Notes: a model not told the origin generated them from the letters alone. DNA of 64,000 nucleotides from Taenia hydatigena (GCA_036345935.2 JADWOT020000031.1:295851-359850), one strand, 5' to 3'. Positions 47,517-61,043 are shown, counted from the stretch's first letter. A program made the numbers and translations.

Positions 47517-49082
47517 GCAGCTTGAGATGGTGAGCTACTTTGTCAGGCGTTTGTTCAAGCGCGATAGAATTTGCGCATCCATTCGAGTTCTAAAATATGA
47601 TGAGAGTTCTTAAGTGGTGAGGAGTGAAGTGGTTAACGGGCTGAAGCGACAATCGCCCATATATTTGTCAGACCGATGCGACTAAAAATAGGCACATAAA
47701 AGTCGATTAGGGAAGTGATGCAGCATGTCAAACGGTAGTGGTGATAGGGGGCAGAGAAGAGCATTCGTGAATATGATGCTCTAACAGCATCGCATTTGTT
47801 TGAGATGATGGTGGCGAAGTGGAATCGTGCGGCTGTGTTATAGACTATAGGAATAAAGGAAAAAGATAGCGACCAAAGGAGAGTAACATCTGCCAAAGGA
47901 ATGATTTATTATTCGCCCTCAGCCTGGTTTTGAATCTTACCTTAGTAGCCATCCTTGATTGAAGCATTGTCACCATAATGGTAGTTTAATTAATTGAAGG
48001 GGGTAGTGCGACGATGTGTCGACACGGAGTCCATTCAACTCAGCCATGCATTCATAGAAACCATCAATACTGCTAAACTACACTCCTGCAGTATTATTTT
48101 CTAATGTGCTTAGTCAACGTAGGACCAAAAATAGGTGAATTGCTTTTTTGCATAGGCTTTTTTTCACCCGTGGATAGGGTTGCGGCCCTAAAAGAATAAA
48201 AACGAGAGGAGAGATCATGGGAAAATGGCAGGGATATGGAGTTCATCTGCGCCCACTTCTCATAGCCGCAGTAGGTGACATGTTAGACAAACTTGTAGCA
48301 GAGCGACCACAAGTCCTAATTTCTTACTTAGGCTTTCAAAGCATTGTCTAACCGAACATCTGCTGCTGAAATTAATTAAACTTGCATCGCCATTTGCTTC
48401 AGTCAAGCCTTCTACACCCAATTTCCCAGCCATACTGAGGTCTCTACCTAGATAATCAGTAGAGTAGCTTGGAAGTAGATGCCTTCTTAAACAAGAATAC
48501 CAGAAGTGATTAATGCAGTGACTATTCATCAAAATTTCACTAAGATTAAATTAAATTTGCAAGAAGAACAGCAGTGCAAACAAATTGGATAGACATCGAA
48601 AGATGTTGTACTAGAAGCATGCCTACTGCCATTTTTATTGACTTCACCGTAGACACGCGTGGAAATAAAGCAGTGGCACGTGCAGCGAGTCGCGTGGCAT
48701 TTTGTTTTGTTCCGCCTGATGTCAAATAGAATTGGCATGTGATGTAAGGTTAATTTAGACTGCAGTACTTCACGTTTCAAAGGTTTTGCCGAATAAGTGG
48801 GTAGAGCTAAGTAACTTCTAAAGTCGTGGGTCATATGGTGCCTCTGCGAGAACAAGCCTTAACCTCCATGAGATTATGCTGCTTAACTGAAAACATTTCG
48901 AATATTTTGACACGGAACTTACCTTTACGCTTTTTTTCGAAATCCACAGGCGTGATGATCCTGTAGATCATGCATTCAAGGACGGAGTGGTATAAGGTCG
49001 GTCATGTTTGTGTCATTGCAAACATTCAGTACGCCAACAGTCAGGGTCAGTCTGTGAAATATCGACATTCGCTTGCATTTTG
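47517..49082. other. No gene recognised
   Basis: Minus-strand frames at 47633-47896, 48260-48532 and 48529-48855 (87-108 codons) lie end to end but in different frames and without motifs. They could be a broken coding chain, though I see nothing to support that beyond adjacency. Confidence 0.4.
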
Positions 49083-49370
49083 TTACCTCAAAAGCCCTTT
49101 TCCGGCCAGCCTTGTTTGATTAGTTGATAAGATCATGCCTGCAGATAGGCAGTCGTGAGCGGAGGCGCTCTCAGCCACTACTCTGTTTTGCCATTGCAAA
49201 GTATACACGGTCTTAAGTAAATTTAGTTGCCATTGCCTCCTTAATGTACAGGATTTAACATTATGAAACACGCAACAGACCCACAGCATGTAGTATGACC
49301 AATAAATAAGATTGTCCCGATAACTTAAACTCATCAAATTATTCCAGGCTGCATTTTTGGCAAGCTTCAT
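49083..49370 (-). pseudogene. 95-codon ORF related to 44052-44393
   Basis: Its C-terminal third (SAHDCLSAGMILSTNQTRLA) corresponds to the end of the 44-kb frame, and the underlying DNA aligns over 49095-49300. Upstream the two proteins are only faintly alike (VCCVFHNV against VVCTTMPM), so at least one has been disrupted. It is directly followed, at higher coordinates, by another repeat shared with 51780-52250. Confidence 0.3.
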
Positions 49371-49379
49371 TTGGTAAGA

Positions 49380-49880
49380 ATACTTGCTTAAATGAGAGCT
49401 AAAGAATGAACAACGAACCTCAATGCGAAAATTTTTGCAGGCTAATGTTTACTAGCTTAGCGTTAGGCTGGATGCAATGCCTAAACCTTGATGTTTCCAA
49501 GGGAGAACTGTGCAAAGCACCATCGTAATTTGGAGACTTTGCTTTAATGTACGCGTTGAATTCCGGCAGAAAACGAAGCAGGCGTGCTCCTCTTGATGCA
49601 CTCTACTTATGAGAATGCTCTGAAGATGAAGGGGTGATTGCTTCTGTTTGTGACAATTTCATCGTCCGATAAGTGGGTTGTAACAATTAGAACTTGTTGA
49701 GCTAATCCAATGTAACAGAGAAGCTAATTTAGAGGTGGTGAGAAGAACATTTGCTCAATTTGTCTAAAAGAACCTGCTCGCAACCCATCAGCGATTGTGT
49801 CATTTGCAATTTTTTACGGCCACCATCTTTTAAATTAAGTGACGATGCACACTTATTTGGGAAGCAAAACTATTCTTAAC
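49380..49880 (+). repeat. Dispersed repeat, copy A (partner 51780-52250)
   Basis: Shared text in order includes gaatgaac against gagtgaac, a tagcttagcgttaggctgg block against cagcttaatgttagattgg, gcaatgcct against gcgatgcct, gcaaagca, and atttggag. The clearest similarity covers 49440-49560. Beyond that it weakens. Confidence 0.5.
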
Positions 49881-51639
49881 AGCAAATTCATATAGGCTGC
49901 CAAAATAGAAGCCCTCACAAAGCAGTTTAGACAGATGTTCACGCGGAAGAGGTTGAAGAGGACTAGACGGAAACACTTGATATGAAGTTCATCTGATTGT
50001 AACAGCTACTAATTTTATCGTCTTGTCTAGAAGTAGGCATAGTGCAAGGTAGTAATGTAAGGAACCGATGCAGACTGTGCAACAGCTCAAATCGAATATG
50101 AATGCAGATAGGAATAACGATTCGCAAATTTGGCAGGCTGGAGCGGAATGCAAAGAGTCAAAGAAGACGAAAAATGGCGTAATGGGGAAAATTGGGGTAA
50201 GAGAAAACAATTGTAAGCACGACGTGATTCTTCTCCCTAAAAGAGAGTGGAAAAGGTCCCTGGTACTCTGTGAAGGGAAAGATGATCAAGATGATATTAA
50301 CAACTTGTCTATTTGATTTAATGATTGGCGGATGGCTCTTTAAGCCATCTGCTTGATTCTTGCATCTTGGAGATAGGCTTAGGAGTCCCCATTGACTCCT
50401 TTGTCGGCAACTTGCCATAACTCCCAGCATGGGTTCTTCCTATCTTGAGAGGTTTTAAACTACACAGCTGTGCCTCCCAGCATATCAGCCATCCTATCTA
50501 CAAATCAACAAACCATTAGTAGCCAGTAATTCATTCCACCTCCTGTTGGGAACATTGTCCTCCCAATGCCTTCATTTCGTCTTGTTAATAAATAAACAGA
50601 ATTCATTTTGCAACTACTTTTAAAGTTGTTAATTGTAATGCTTTTATTTTATTTTTGCCCTCTAGTACCAGCATATCCATCTGCTTTTTAGCCTTAGCTA
50701 AACATCAAGATGGCAGGATTGGCGAAGGAGTTCAACATGCCGGTTTTCACTGCCACTAATTTATTTCTGGTGGTTATGGCACAGGCATGCTGACCAGTAG
50801 AACCCTTCTTCAATTCAAATTAATGTTTTAAGGAGCAACTGCAGTGCACAACTAGGGATTGGGGGATCTTTATACTATTCGAGCGAGTGGTGCACAACTT
50901 TGAAATGACTGAATTACCTAATCTTTGCCTATTCTTATGGTTCTTTATGTTGAATGTTGTGCACGCATGCCATTATTCCCTGCGATTTTTTTCCAACTAC
51001 CTCTTTGTTAACTTGTTGGACACCTCGCACTGCTAGTTAATTGAAATTGATAGCCCTGGCCACTGTTTTCGTCTCTTATTTGTCCACCTCGGAGTCTACA
51101 GCATTAGCTAGCAATTTCGCAAGATGAGGAGGTTCTCGCGACAATACTCATGCGCTTTCACGTCAGTAGCAGCAGAACACGAACAAGTGACTAAAGAGTG
51201 ATGCTTAAGGGGTGAGATCATGCTTTGCGGTTGTTGTAATTTTAGTTTTTGAACTCATGGACGATATCAAATGCTTGCATCTACCAATTTGATGGCGTTT
51301 GAGGCTCCTCACACTCAAACAGCGATGGTACAATGGCGGATATTTCCTTATCAGACTAATTCCTACCATACTTTTCCCCTCTAATAATTATGTCAGAACT
51401 GGTGCCGGCATATTGCGATGCCGAGGTAGGGGTCATCGTAGGTGCTTTTGCACCAATTAAAGCCAGATTAGAATAATCTCTCTCCAAACTTCCGGATGAG
51501 GTTGAATCAAATCGTACATTTCGAGTGTGTTACGGTGAAAATCATGTAGGATACCAGCGCCGAAGGCGAGGCGGAAGTTTGCAGGAAGAAATCCTTTCAT
51601 GTATTGGCGCCCGTGCTTGTATTGAAGGCCTTCAAAACG
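49881..51639. other. No gene recognised
   Basis: Opposed frames at 50068-50316 (+, charged, 82 codons) and 50158-50430 (-) shadow each other and are anonymous. No structure was noticed otherwise. Confidence 0.45.
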
Positions 51640-51779
51640 ACTTGGTTGATTACGAACCATGAGCAACAGTAAACGCCTGCCATATATCCTTGTGATTGTT
51701 TTCCTTGTGAATAGAGTCTTGAGGCACTCAAGTGACATGTGCAGATACCTTCGTAGGCGGTACTTTCACACCGTGCTCA

Positions 51780-52250
51780 TTGCCTAAGTACATGGGCAAA
51801 CGAATGCAGAAGAGTGAACATTGAGAGGGTTAAGGAATGCGATACTTTAGTGTGTTTACGTTCACCAGCTTAATGTTAGATTGGTGCGATGCCTGCACCC
51901 TGTTGCATGCAAAGCAAAACAGCGTCAAGTAGCTTGCTGATTTGGAGGTCCCGATTCAACTGGGGTGTCACAAGCCGGAATCTGCTATTTTAAATCTGAC
52001 GGAAAATCAGACAGCGTTTTAAGGCGATTTCTGTGGACGGCTGATCGCTCAGGTAATCTTTAGGTTGAATAAGCAGATAATTTGTTTGAAAAATGAGCTC
52101 AAATTCTTTGCGAACTTTATTTAAGTTTGCCTAATTCTAATTTGATGACACAAAAGCAGCCCAAAGGTTCTGCGATGCACCGAGCAAATTAGAAAATGCG
52201 CAAACAGATCAGCTAAAAGATGCCAAGCATGTGTGAAATGAGATGGTGAA
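51780..52250 (+). repeat. Dispersed repeat, copy B (partner 49380-49880)
   Basis: Direct copy 2.4 kb downstream of 49380-49880. A further weak match (atcaac followed by aag, and ggcc) between 51630-51670 and 49090-49130 suggests the duplicated unit may start earlier and include the conserved antisense frame of the 44- and 49-kb segments. Confidence 0.45.
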
Positions 52251-55200
52251 GTGATATGACAAAATGGCTGATAAAACCAGGATTGAAAATTTTGATCACT
52301 TGCGGCCCAAGTGTTCGCCGCTCAAATCAAAACGAGAGTCGATTCACTCAATGTTTCGTTTATCACTAACCCGACTTCAAATTTCCGCGCATGAACATGC
52401 ATCTATGCACACTGGCATTGACATAAATGCTTATGCATTTGTTTGCCTTGATATGGATTGAAAATAGAAAATCGCACCTTAGAATAGGACAAAACCTGCC
52501 ATTTTGGCTACGAAGTACGTGTACTTGTTACAAAATGACGGTCTTGAAGACCTCATAGAATGTTGCGCATTTTTGGAAGGCCACTTCGGTAAATAGCTCG
52601 TCGTGTTGGGCGAGATCTCGCAAAAGAGCTTGCAGCGTTTACGGTGGTTCAAGTGTAGATGCTTGGTAGTTGCATAAACATGCGTTAGAGTTTATCGTAC
52701 ATCACTTCCACCTTCGTTGTGCTCCGAATGGTAAGCTACATCTGAACATAGTCTACCAAGCGCAGGGCAAAGATTTTTAGCGTATTAGGCATTTTAGAGG
52801 GTAAAACATTACTATCTTATTGTAGAGAACACAACCATGATACGAAAAGGTAATGAGCCGTCTGATCTAGTTAATCCAAAATCAGAAGTTCATTATATGT
52901 AGGATTGGGGATGTTGGTGTTTCATCACTTGTTATTACTGCCCAGCACTGTTTTGCGTCAAGCAGAGACAATATTTTGTAAGGCGATTTTGAACAGTTGG
53001 CTGGTTGTTGCTGCTCTTTTAATAGCCATTTGAACAGGCATGATGCGCTGTTAGGGTGGATGTTCCAAGGACTCAAGGAAACATCGATTTTTGAAGTTAC
53101 GCATCCACATTGATTGTTGTGAGAAAAAGATTTGCTGGCTAGGCTTGCCTCTTTTTAACTACGAATGGATTTGAACATGTGACTGAACTGATTGCATCGG
53201 TTGCGTGTAAGAGACTTTTAAACGGTAGGCAGGAACCGTTACCAAAAACACGGAATGGTTAATGGACACTTCTAGGCGAGGCACTAATGATGGGCGAAGC
53301 ATGGGCACTTGCGGCTTGAGTGTATTGATAATCCCACAAATTGCAACTCAGCAAGTCACAAACTTCAAAGAGCTGAACTGTCCAAACGCATCATTGCAGA
53401 ATTTATGTAGACCTATCATCCACGCTAAGCCATTTTTAAACAGTAAGATGACTCCTCTATCAGTATGACTGCCTAAATATTTGGCGATACAGATATAGTC
53501 TTGAAAATAGCTTAACTTTATTTTGCTTTTTGCATCCTTTAGGGGGCTCCATGCCTCAAAATTACGCCAAATTTATTTGACTGTTATCATCTCATCCTGC
53601 CAAGTACTTACGCCCTTCTGTGGTGACTTTTATCCTAAATTTGACTCCTACATGGTGGATCTAGGTAAAGGGAGCCTCCGCAATGTAGTCAGCAGTCTTG
53701 TGCCACAGATGCACATTGAGAAGATGCAATCTCAAACCTGTCAAGATGCAAGGCATCGAGTCGCGGGGTATGCTGATGTGTGCCGTCGACGCCAATGATA
53801 GAGTAGAGCCTCCAGCTATTAAGAACCCGATCAAACCATCGCTCAGTGACATTTCACCCACAGGACTATCCTGATGAGTTGATATTCACACTTTTTTGGC
53901 TTTGGAGGCTCGCTAATTACACCGGTATTCGTCTTCAGCTAATGACGCAGATTTCAAAGATGCCTTGAAACATTGTAAAACTTTGAGTGGGCACTCTGAC
54001 TGCTCTTCGCCTAGTAAACATAATTCACAAGGAGTCCATTGAAGCTCTCAAGACCGATTGCGTAGATGAGATAGTAAAAGACTAATTTTCTGAATGCTCT
54101 TGGTGCTTTTGAGCCTAGGATTTAGATGCTTTTGATATTACTATTGAGAGGAAGGCTATGTGGCTACTTCACCTCTGATTTCATTCTAGGACTTGTGAAA
54201 CTCCTCCATGTCTGAAGTAAAAATGATCGATAGTTACTTATTTTTATTTTGCTACTATTTACCAATTCGGAATTCAGATTTTCAAAAGCTTCATTTTGTG
54301 GAGGATTAGAGGTGGGCAGGTTTTGTCATCAACATTTACGCATGTACGTGGGAATATTTGCTGTAGTATTTTTAAACAAAAATTGTGAAATACATTTACA
54401 TGACTTATAAGAGTACTTAGAAAGCATGGAACGCTAGTAAGTACCCACTTTTGACTGATAGAGATGTGGAGTGGTTCATCCATTCTCTTATAACTGTAGC
54501 TTTTTGTATCAGCGCCGGTGACTGTGAACATTGGCATATCAAGTTCACTTGTGCGTAATATTTACTAATCGGGAGAACTAAAAAGCGCGCGGGTTTCTAA
54601 ACGCTATAGAATGTTCGGGAATCAAATAGAAAGAAGAAAGCTTCCGGAACGTTTACTGATTTGAGTGAAGTGCTCTACCTAATCATTATTGTTTTTTTGT
54701 GCATTCAGACTCGAGGCTCCAACGTCTTTCGATAATCCTCGCTTCATGGCAGTCAATCTTTACTCTACTCAATCACTCCATCATAATCGGAACCACGCAA
54801 CATTCGCAGAGATTGCGCAAATAGCCATTATCAACTTAAGCTTTTGCAATTACTCACGCCAATGATGGCGACATATTTCGAAAGAGAAATATTCACCCAC
54901 ATGTCATCAAGGCAGGCGTTGCTATCTCCCATTCCATAATTTTAAGCGCTTTCGCTTGACACCGAATCTATAATGAATTGGACACTCCTCTAAGCATGCC
55001 TGCCTAAGGGGACAATTCAGACGTACATAATGCAAAACAGGCGTCCCTTCCCTCATTCATGCATCCATCCTTCACATGGCTAGGCCCTGCATTAGTGATA
55101 GCTGCCATCGTCCTTCTCCTATTCCAAACAACTTGTACAATTCCAAACTTGCACATGATTTCGCTTTTTACCTTCGCTTTTATATGCTTTGTTATGTTCT

Positions 55201-58200
55201 CAATAGCTATACCTAAATATTTTTTAATATTTCATCATAGCCAATTTTATCACTTTATTACGAATCCTGCAAAACCAGCCTATTTCTCCTCGTTCCTCTT
55301 CCTTCTCCGGACTTAGTTAAAGAAAGTTTTAATAAGATCAAAACGCTTAACTACTTATAGTTAGCTAAGCCTGTTGACATTTGTCCAATATGTATGCTGA
55401 AAACGGGACCAACACTCGTTCATTTACTTCACTTGAGCATTTACTTAAGTTACTTATTAATTATAGGTAGCATGTTTGGTGCGGAGAATTCAATGTTATG
55501 CTTGGCAAAACTATTTATGTTTGATTTGGATTGGAACTCAAAGAATTATCTAAATCATTTTCGACCACCATGATGGATCTTAAACTCGAGAAGGGTGGCT
55601 CGGAGCACCACGAAACAAAGTAGATTACCTTATATAGGTGTCCTGGCCTATGCCCTTCTTTAATGACGTCTCTTCTACTATCGTCTTCTTTACTTTTGAT
55701 GAAAGTAACCCATTGTATTGCATACATTTTATGTACACACTACTTTAATTTTTTTCTTTTTGCTTGGCAAAATGACCAGCGGAGATTTTATACATTCGAA
55801 ACATTTACTTACCTGAGCCACTGGTTGATTAATATCAAAATATGATCACGTCGGCAGTTACTCCCGTATTCTCTACAACTCCTCCGTCTTCTGTCTTCCC
55901 TCCCTTATCACTGGGTGTCTCATTTCAACTTCCCGTGCTTGCATCCGGAAGCTCTACAAAAACATCTTAACGTTAAGGAAATGGCAAGTAATAGCACTGA
56001 GGACTTATTTGAACAGTCCGATTTTTACAAAACCGATTTGGAGAAAAGTTCGTGCACCTTATGCTACAAATGCTAAAAATCTCCAATCTTATCCGGTGGT
56101 TTCACCTCGCTCTGTGATTAGAAGTAGAAAATGCCTGCGAATCCTTGGGAGGTGGAGGACTCTGTAGTGCACTCTACTAAAGAAAACACAACATCTCATG
56201 TTCGCGCCGTGCCTAGAGAAAATCATTCTCCTTCACGAGTTCTCGTGTCCACTGGAAGTAAAAGGACACCGCTTCCACGCACTGCCAATAAATACATAAG
56301 TAGCATTGTATGACTAATTGTGTATTGCATTCCAAAGCAGCTTCTTGGCAACTTGACATGCAACTTCTTTCGGTCACGTAAAGAAGACTGCAGCCCTTCT
56401 TGACGGAGCAGCAGGTAGTGGAATTCCGCATCACCGGCAAAGAATAAGCAAAACAGCCCCGAACCAGCGCTTTACTGCCAAAATCACCGCGTTGCTTCTT
56501 AAATGTCAGTAAATAATTCATTTATTGTCTCCTCGTATGTGCAGCCACATGTATCCGCTGTAACACTTCGTCTAAAATTATGCTTCACTATTGCTACTTA
56601 GTTGACAATCAGAAGCAATGGCCCCACGTGCCATTAACACAATGCTGTAGGTTGTAGGAAACCCATAATACCAACTTCACGAATGAGCCAACCACGTGTA
56701 AGAAGGTTTTAAATCACGCGATCAGCCAAATAGATGGGTCAAACGTCTATGATTTCTGCACAGACAAAATTGGTCAGCTGGGCTGCTGCTCGACTCCGTA
56801 AATCAACGGCATAATAAAAAGGTGGAGAGATGAATTTAGGATGAGTGAGCGCTTTGCACAATGAGCAGAGAGATTAAAGATTAGTAAAGTCAACCACATC
56901 TAAGGACCCAAGGAGTAGCAATCTGCGCCTGAGGCCTAGTTGTCCTTGCTCCCAACTCTGCGGAGCTTCCTTACGCTTGGCTAAAGTTCCAATTCATCAT
57001 GGCGAACTTCACCTCCGTAGCCACAGATGCGGAATGAATATTGACAGTTGAATCGATGCACCCTGATGGGTTGTTCTTGACACTTTTAAGAGCTTAGAGT
57101 ACGCAGTCTGCGTTATTGCATTAGGGGATGCTAGCACTTCATGCAACGCTCATGTTACCCTTGTCACTTTGTGATCCTCTAACATTAGGTATTCTTCTGC
57201 GCCTTCACAGCAGCTGTGGTTAATGTTGGTTATTGTGGTGTAGGCAAGGCAATTATTTGAGTAATAAACATTACTAGCTGTAACTCTACGTGTTTTGTTT
57301 CTACATTTGAATCTATTCGCCCCCATACATCCTCAACATTGTGGAGGTCGTATTTGAGTAAGCAGTCGCAAAAACGGGTGAATAGCTAAATGACTGGTCA
57401 GACTTTGTGGTTTGGACTTCGAATTCTCTTCAGCTGAAATGTTTCTATTAAACGATTTTGTAGAACTAAGGGTAATTTCAGATACCTCCCTCAGTATGGC
57501 AGTTACAAACTAGCGAGTCGATTTCGCCTTAAATTATATCCCTCAAAAGCGTCATATACACCAAATCGAATTTTACAGCATTGCCAATTGCGGAGAATAT
57601 TATAATAAAAGTTGCAATGTGGCAGATTATTCAAGTTTGCATCTGATGGCCTAATAAAGAAATTACGCCTTGTGGTGATTCTTTATCGTGTGTTTGGCTC
57701 GTTGTTACTGCTGTGAGTTGTTAATGAGCTCTGCGTTTCAACAATGGCTGTCTACAACAAGTTGCAGATGTTTGCAGTAGCGCAGTTTCTTGTGACACAT
57801 GTGAACAGATAGGTATTAGAAGAAGGCGGACAAGCCAAGATATCCGCCATCAAAACTCATCACAATTTGCCAAAACGTTTTGAACGATAAGACCTTACCT
57901 TAACACCCACACTTTTTCTCTTGGGTTAATTTTAACTGTATTTTAAGTATTTCTCCATTTGCAGCAGTGCTTAAAGAGCGAGTGCAAATATTAATTGTTA
58001 AGTAGCCAAATGCGTTGTTATTGTGTCTACGCTTTCAATCAAACCCTCCGAGGAGCTGCTAATGTGGACCCAGCTCATATCGAATCCACCCTAATCCATC
58101 CTGTATAAATGCTTTGTAATGAGCATTGGCGCCAATTATTTAAGCCCCGCGTCTGAGATAACGGCAATGAGTTTATTTTGTGGGGACCTAGGCCTATGCT

Positions 58201-58516
58201 TGGCAGAATTAATGCGTTGCACTGCAAAGCAAAGTGATTACACATCTGAAAGAGGCAAGGAAATGGTTAAGGTAGAGACAAAGATTTGAAAATAAGAGAG
58301 CGTAGAACAAGACAGGATAAGAAAACGGAAAAGATGATTGAAAATGGACACCATGTGATAATTCTGCAAGGTACTATAGTGCATCATTCTTCATTTCTTT
58401 CTTTCTCCCATCTATTCCTGATCTGGTCCCCTTGCTTGCTGATCTAGTCATCTGACTGCTGAAAGCATGAGGTGATTGACTCAATAAAAGGAATTCAATC
58501 TTCTTCGAATTACATA
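52251..58516. other. No gene recognised (6.3 kb)
   Basis: Open frames reach 102 codons (56213-56521, minus) but none shows a known domain. 55059-55316 (+, 85 codons) is strongly hydrophobic, with two or three potential membrane stretches and an ATG start. 56131-56313 (+) is basic and serine-rich. No repeat could be paired within the window. Confidence 0.4.
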
Positions 58517-59077
58517 CTAGAAGAGGTTAGTCATAACTGCCCTTTTCGTTTGACATACCCTGAGTACCAGATTTGATATTATTGAAGTTACGAACGCAAA
58601 CGAAGAAGGAGGAGAGGATAGGACAGGGATACAAGAGGAGGGGTGGAGGGGCTGGTAGCATAACATACCCATAATTTCTACAGTATTCATCCGCTTCGGC
58701 CTTCTGACTTCTCTGAAATGGCAAGTCGGAAGGTTGGGAGTGATGAGGAGATGGCGAGAGAGCCGACAGAAGTGAAGAATGAACAGATGACCGAATGCAA
58801 GGAGAAGACGAAGCGGGAGGGAGGCACAGGCGAATAACTGAATTACAAAGACGAAAGCTGGGAGCAAGATGGAAAGTAGTAGACGATACAGCACGTAAGG
58901 CAGCTTATCACGATTCCGTGCTAACCTTGATGCTTTCATCATTGGCCAAACCCTAATTCTTATAATTAAATAGGAAAACGACTGAGAGCAATCACTGAAT
59001 GGAATAAGCTGCTGTGTTTTAATTCTGACTAATCCTGGACCTGAACGGACAAATGCATCGCAGATGGAATAAGGCAA
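58517..59077 (-). CDS. Longest open frame in the window, 186 codons; doubtful
   Basis: The frame runs from an ATG at 59077 to 58517. The middle (residues 65-110) is leucine-rich and hydrophobic, and the C-terminal part is rich in S, P and V, because the plus strand here is strongly purine-rich (58590-58830). There is no conserved motif. A second minus-strand frame (58527-58724) overlaps it. Long stop-free minus-strand frames are expected opposite purine-rich DNA, so I favour an artefact, though a membrane protein cannot be excluded. Confidence 0.15.
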   Translation of the reverse strand: MPYSICDAFVRSGPGLVRIKTQQLIPFSDCSQSFSYLIIRIRVWPMMKASRLARNRDKLPYVLYRLLLSILLPAFVFVIQLFACASLPLRLLLAFGHLFILHFCRLSRHLLITPNLPTCHFREVRRPKRMNTVEIMGMLCYQPLHPSSCIPVLSSPPSSFAFVTSIISNLVLRVCQTKRAVMTNLF

Positions 59078-59189
59078 GCAGCTACTTTATGGATAAGTCA
59101 TTTTCCTTAATTGCCTCGAAAGCTCCTAACAGCAACCTTACAACTGTTAAATAACCTAAATTAGTATTCTGAACGTAGTCTATGGACAT

Positions 59190-59660
59190 TGGCACTGTAT
59201 TAACTACTGAAAAATTATTCTTACTGTTCATTACTGATTAAGATCTTGGAAAAAAGTGGTGAAGTCAAATAATCTAGCGAATAGCTGTTGTTTCTTTATG
59301 CACAACGACGTGATTAAAAATTACAAAACACAATTCATTCTGACCTGAGTTGTATTGAAGCGATGGCAAAGACGGGATTCTGATTTCGAAACGTTCGTTG
59401 AATAGCCATGCCCAGCAAATTATGCTCAAATCAAACGCGACACATATTTGTGGAGTTCAAGGTCTGCGCTGCCATTTTCACTAAACGATCTTGGGTGACT
59501 CGGAAAAGTTTATGCTATTCTATGGAACGAGTTCCACTTTTGCCAAAATCATGGCGTTTTAATGTGACAAAGGGTATACTATATTACCGAGGAGAAAAAT
59601 AGTTACCGCTAATGACCCTCAAAATGATGCTGGAATTACTTGACTCAAAGACTTATTCAC
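59190..59660 (+). repeat. Dispersed repeat, copy B (partner 29015-29425)
   Basis: Same-strand partner of 29015-29425, 30 kb away. The strongest block is attacaaaacacaattcattctgacctgag at 59320-59350. The copy ends near a cttgactcaaagactt block that corresponds to gcgaatttaaagactt at 29404. Confidence 0.6.
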
Positions 59661-60694
59661 TTTACAAAAAATACAAAATGCAGTTAATTATGTCTTAAAA
59701 ATTGCACGAGTCATATGCATTTATTATGTTTTAAAATGATTCGTGATGCATTCTACTTATCAAACGGAATCAAATGATTATGATCCACAAGCACTTTTTG
59801 GAAGAGAACCTATTACTGCTACTATGTATGCTGCCGTATTAAACAATTCCGTAAGGTTGTTTTTACATTTCATTTATCCGTACCTCCAAATAGAATGCGA
59901 CAACAACGTCTTTTAGCCATTCGTTCCAAGTGTTACCACCCTTTTTAATCCAACGATGGATCTCCCTATCTTTACTGCAGGTATGGCTCAAGTTGCTTAT
60001 CATCAGATCGTGCTATATCGTATCCTAGGCACTCACTTGCACAAAGCTCTCCCTGCGGCATAAAACTAATAATAAGAACACATTGCGTGCATAGCTATAG
60101 TTTTTTCTAATGGGGCGAATTCTTGTGTCTTCTGTTGATATCTAGGAATTGAGACTTATATTTGCTTAAAGTTTACAAGAAAGGCGTTGTCAAAAGTTAA
60201 TTAAGCTCCAACTGACAGTTTGTTTAAAGGTTTACCTTTCAAATAACTGGCGGGATTATTACAATTGGATTGGCAGGCCGAATGCCTAGCGATTTATCTT
60301 TTCTTGCGATTCGGACAAAAGTGGAGCGTTTTTGCACCAGCTGAAAAGTACTTACAATATTTGTGGTGGACAAAAAGTCCATTCAATTAGATTCTGTTTC
60401 CTTAGCGTAATTGAGAATACCAATCTACGTAATGGTGCGCACCGAATTCGTACAACCTCTCATCTAATGGGTAAGTGAAGAATAAAGTTGGATGAGCTGG
60501 ATTTTTTAAAGCAGCCTCATGAAACCCACCCGCAGCATTTTATGTCTAAATAGGCAAAATGGACTGCGATCGGGCGTTAGTCTAGGAACTGCGACGAATG
60601 TGCTGAGCCATTCCTTTTAACTCGTTTTTATCATCGGCGAATGATTAGACTACTCGCCTCATTAACTACACAAGGTTTAGTAAAACTGGTCCAA
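59661..60694. other. No gene recognised; 5' flank of the histone relics
   Basis: A+T-rich, with no frame above 60 codons before the H2A relic. I could not identify a TATA box or a histone-type upstream element at a credible distance from 60695. Confidence 0.5.
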
Positions 60695-61043
60695 TATTCT
60701 GGAGGTGAGCATAAGTGCGAACATCGAGGAGGTAATACCAAGGTAATACGCATAAGTCCTCTTTCAATAAGGCGCCATCTTCTCGTGCATACGAAATGCA
60801 TAATTAGACTTGGCTGCTATACTGGAGTGCCTGGCTGTCGAGGTGGTGGAGATGCCAGGTAATGCGGCGTGCGGCAACAAGATGTGCGTCATATTTCGTC
60901 ACCTGTAGTTGGCCGTTCGCAACGGCGAGTTGTTGAACAAGTTGTCGGGTGGTGTGACAATCGTGCAGGATGGTGTGCTGCCCAAAATTTAGGCGGTACT
61001 TCTGTCGAAGAAGACGGAGAAGCTGGTGGACAGTGAAGAGTAG
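60695..61043 (+). pseudogene. H2A: Histone H2A pseudogene
   Basis: The C-terminal two thirds are plain. LAAILECLAVEVVEMPGNAA occurs near 60815-60873 (in-frame after a shift), followed by RHL*LAVRN, then NKLSGGVTIVQDGVLPKI, a stop, and AVLLSKKTEK to a TAG at 61041. These match the animal H2A histone fold and docking domain. CAG glutamine codons have become TAG at 60906 and 60990. The N-terminus is recognisable as SGGEHKCEHRGGN from 60698, with TAT where ATG is expected. Several indels make it non-functional. Lack of introns is normal for this gene. Confidence 0.9.

Noticed and set aside
58590..58830. Possible relationship among the purine-rich tracts at 18.0, 32.5 and 58.6 kb
   Set aside because: Apart from shared gacaggg-type words expected from composition, I could not align them over more than about 30 bases.
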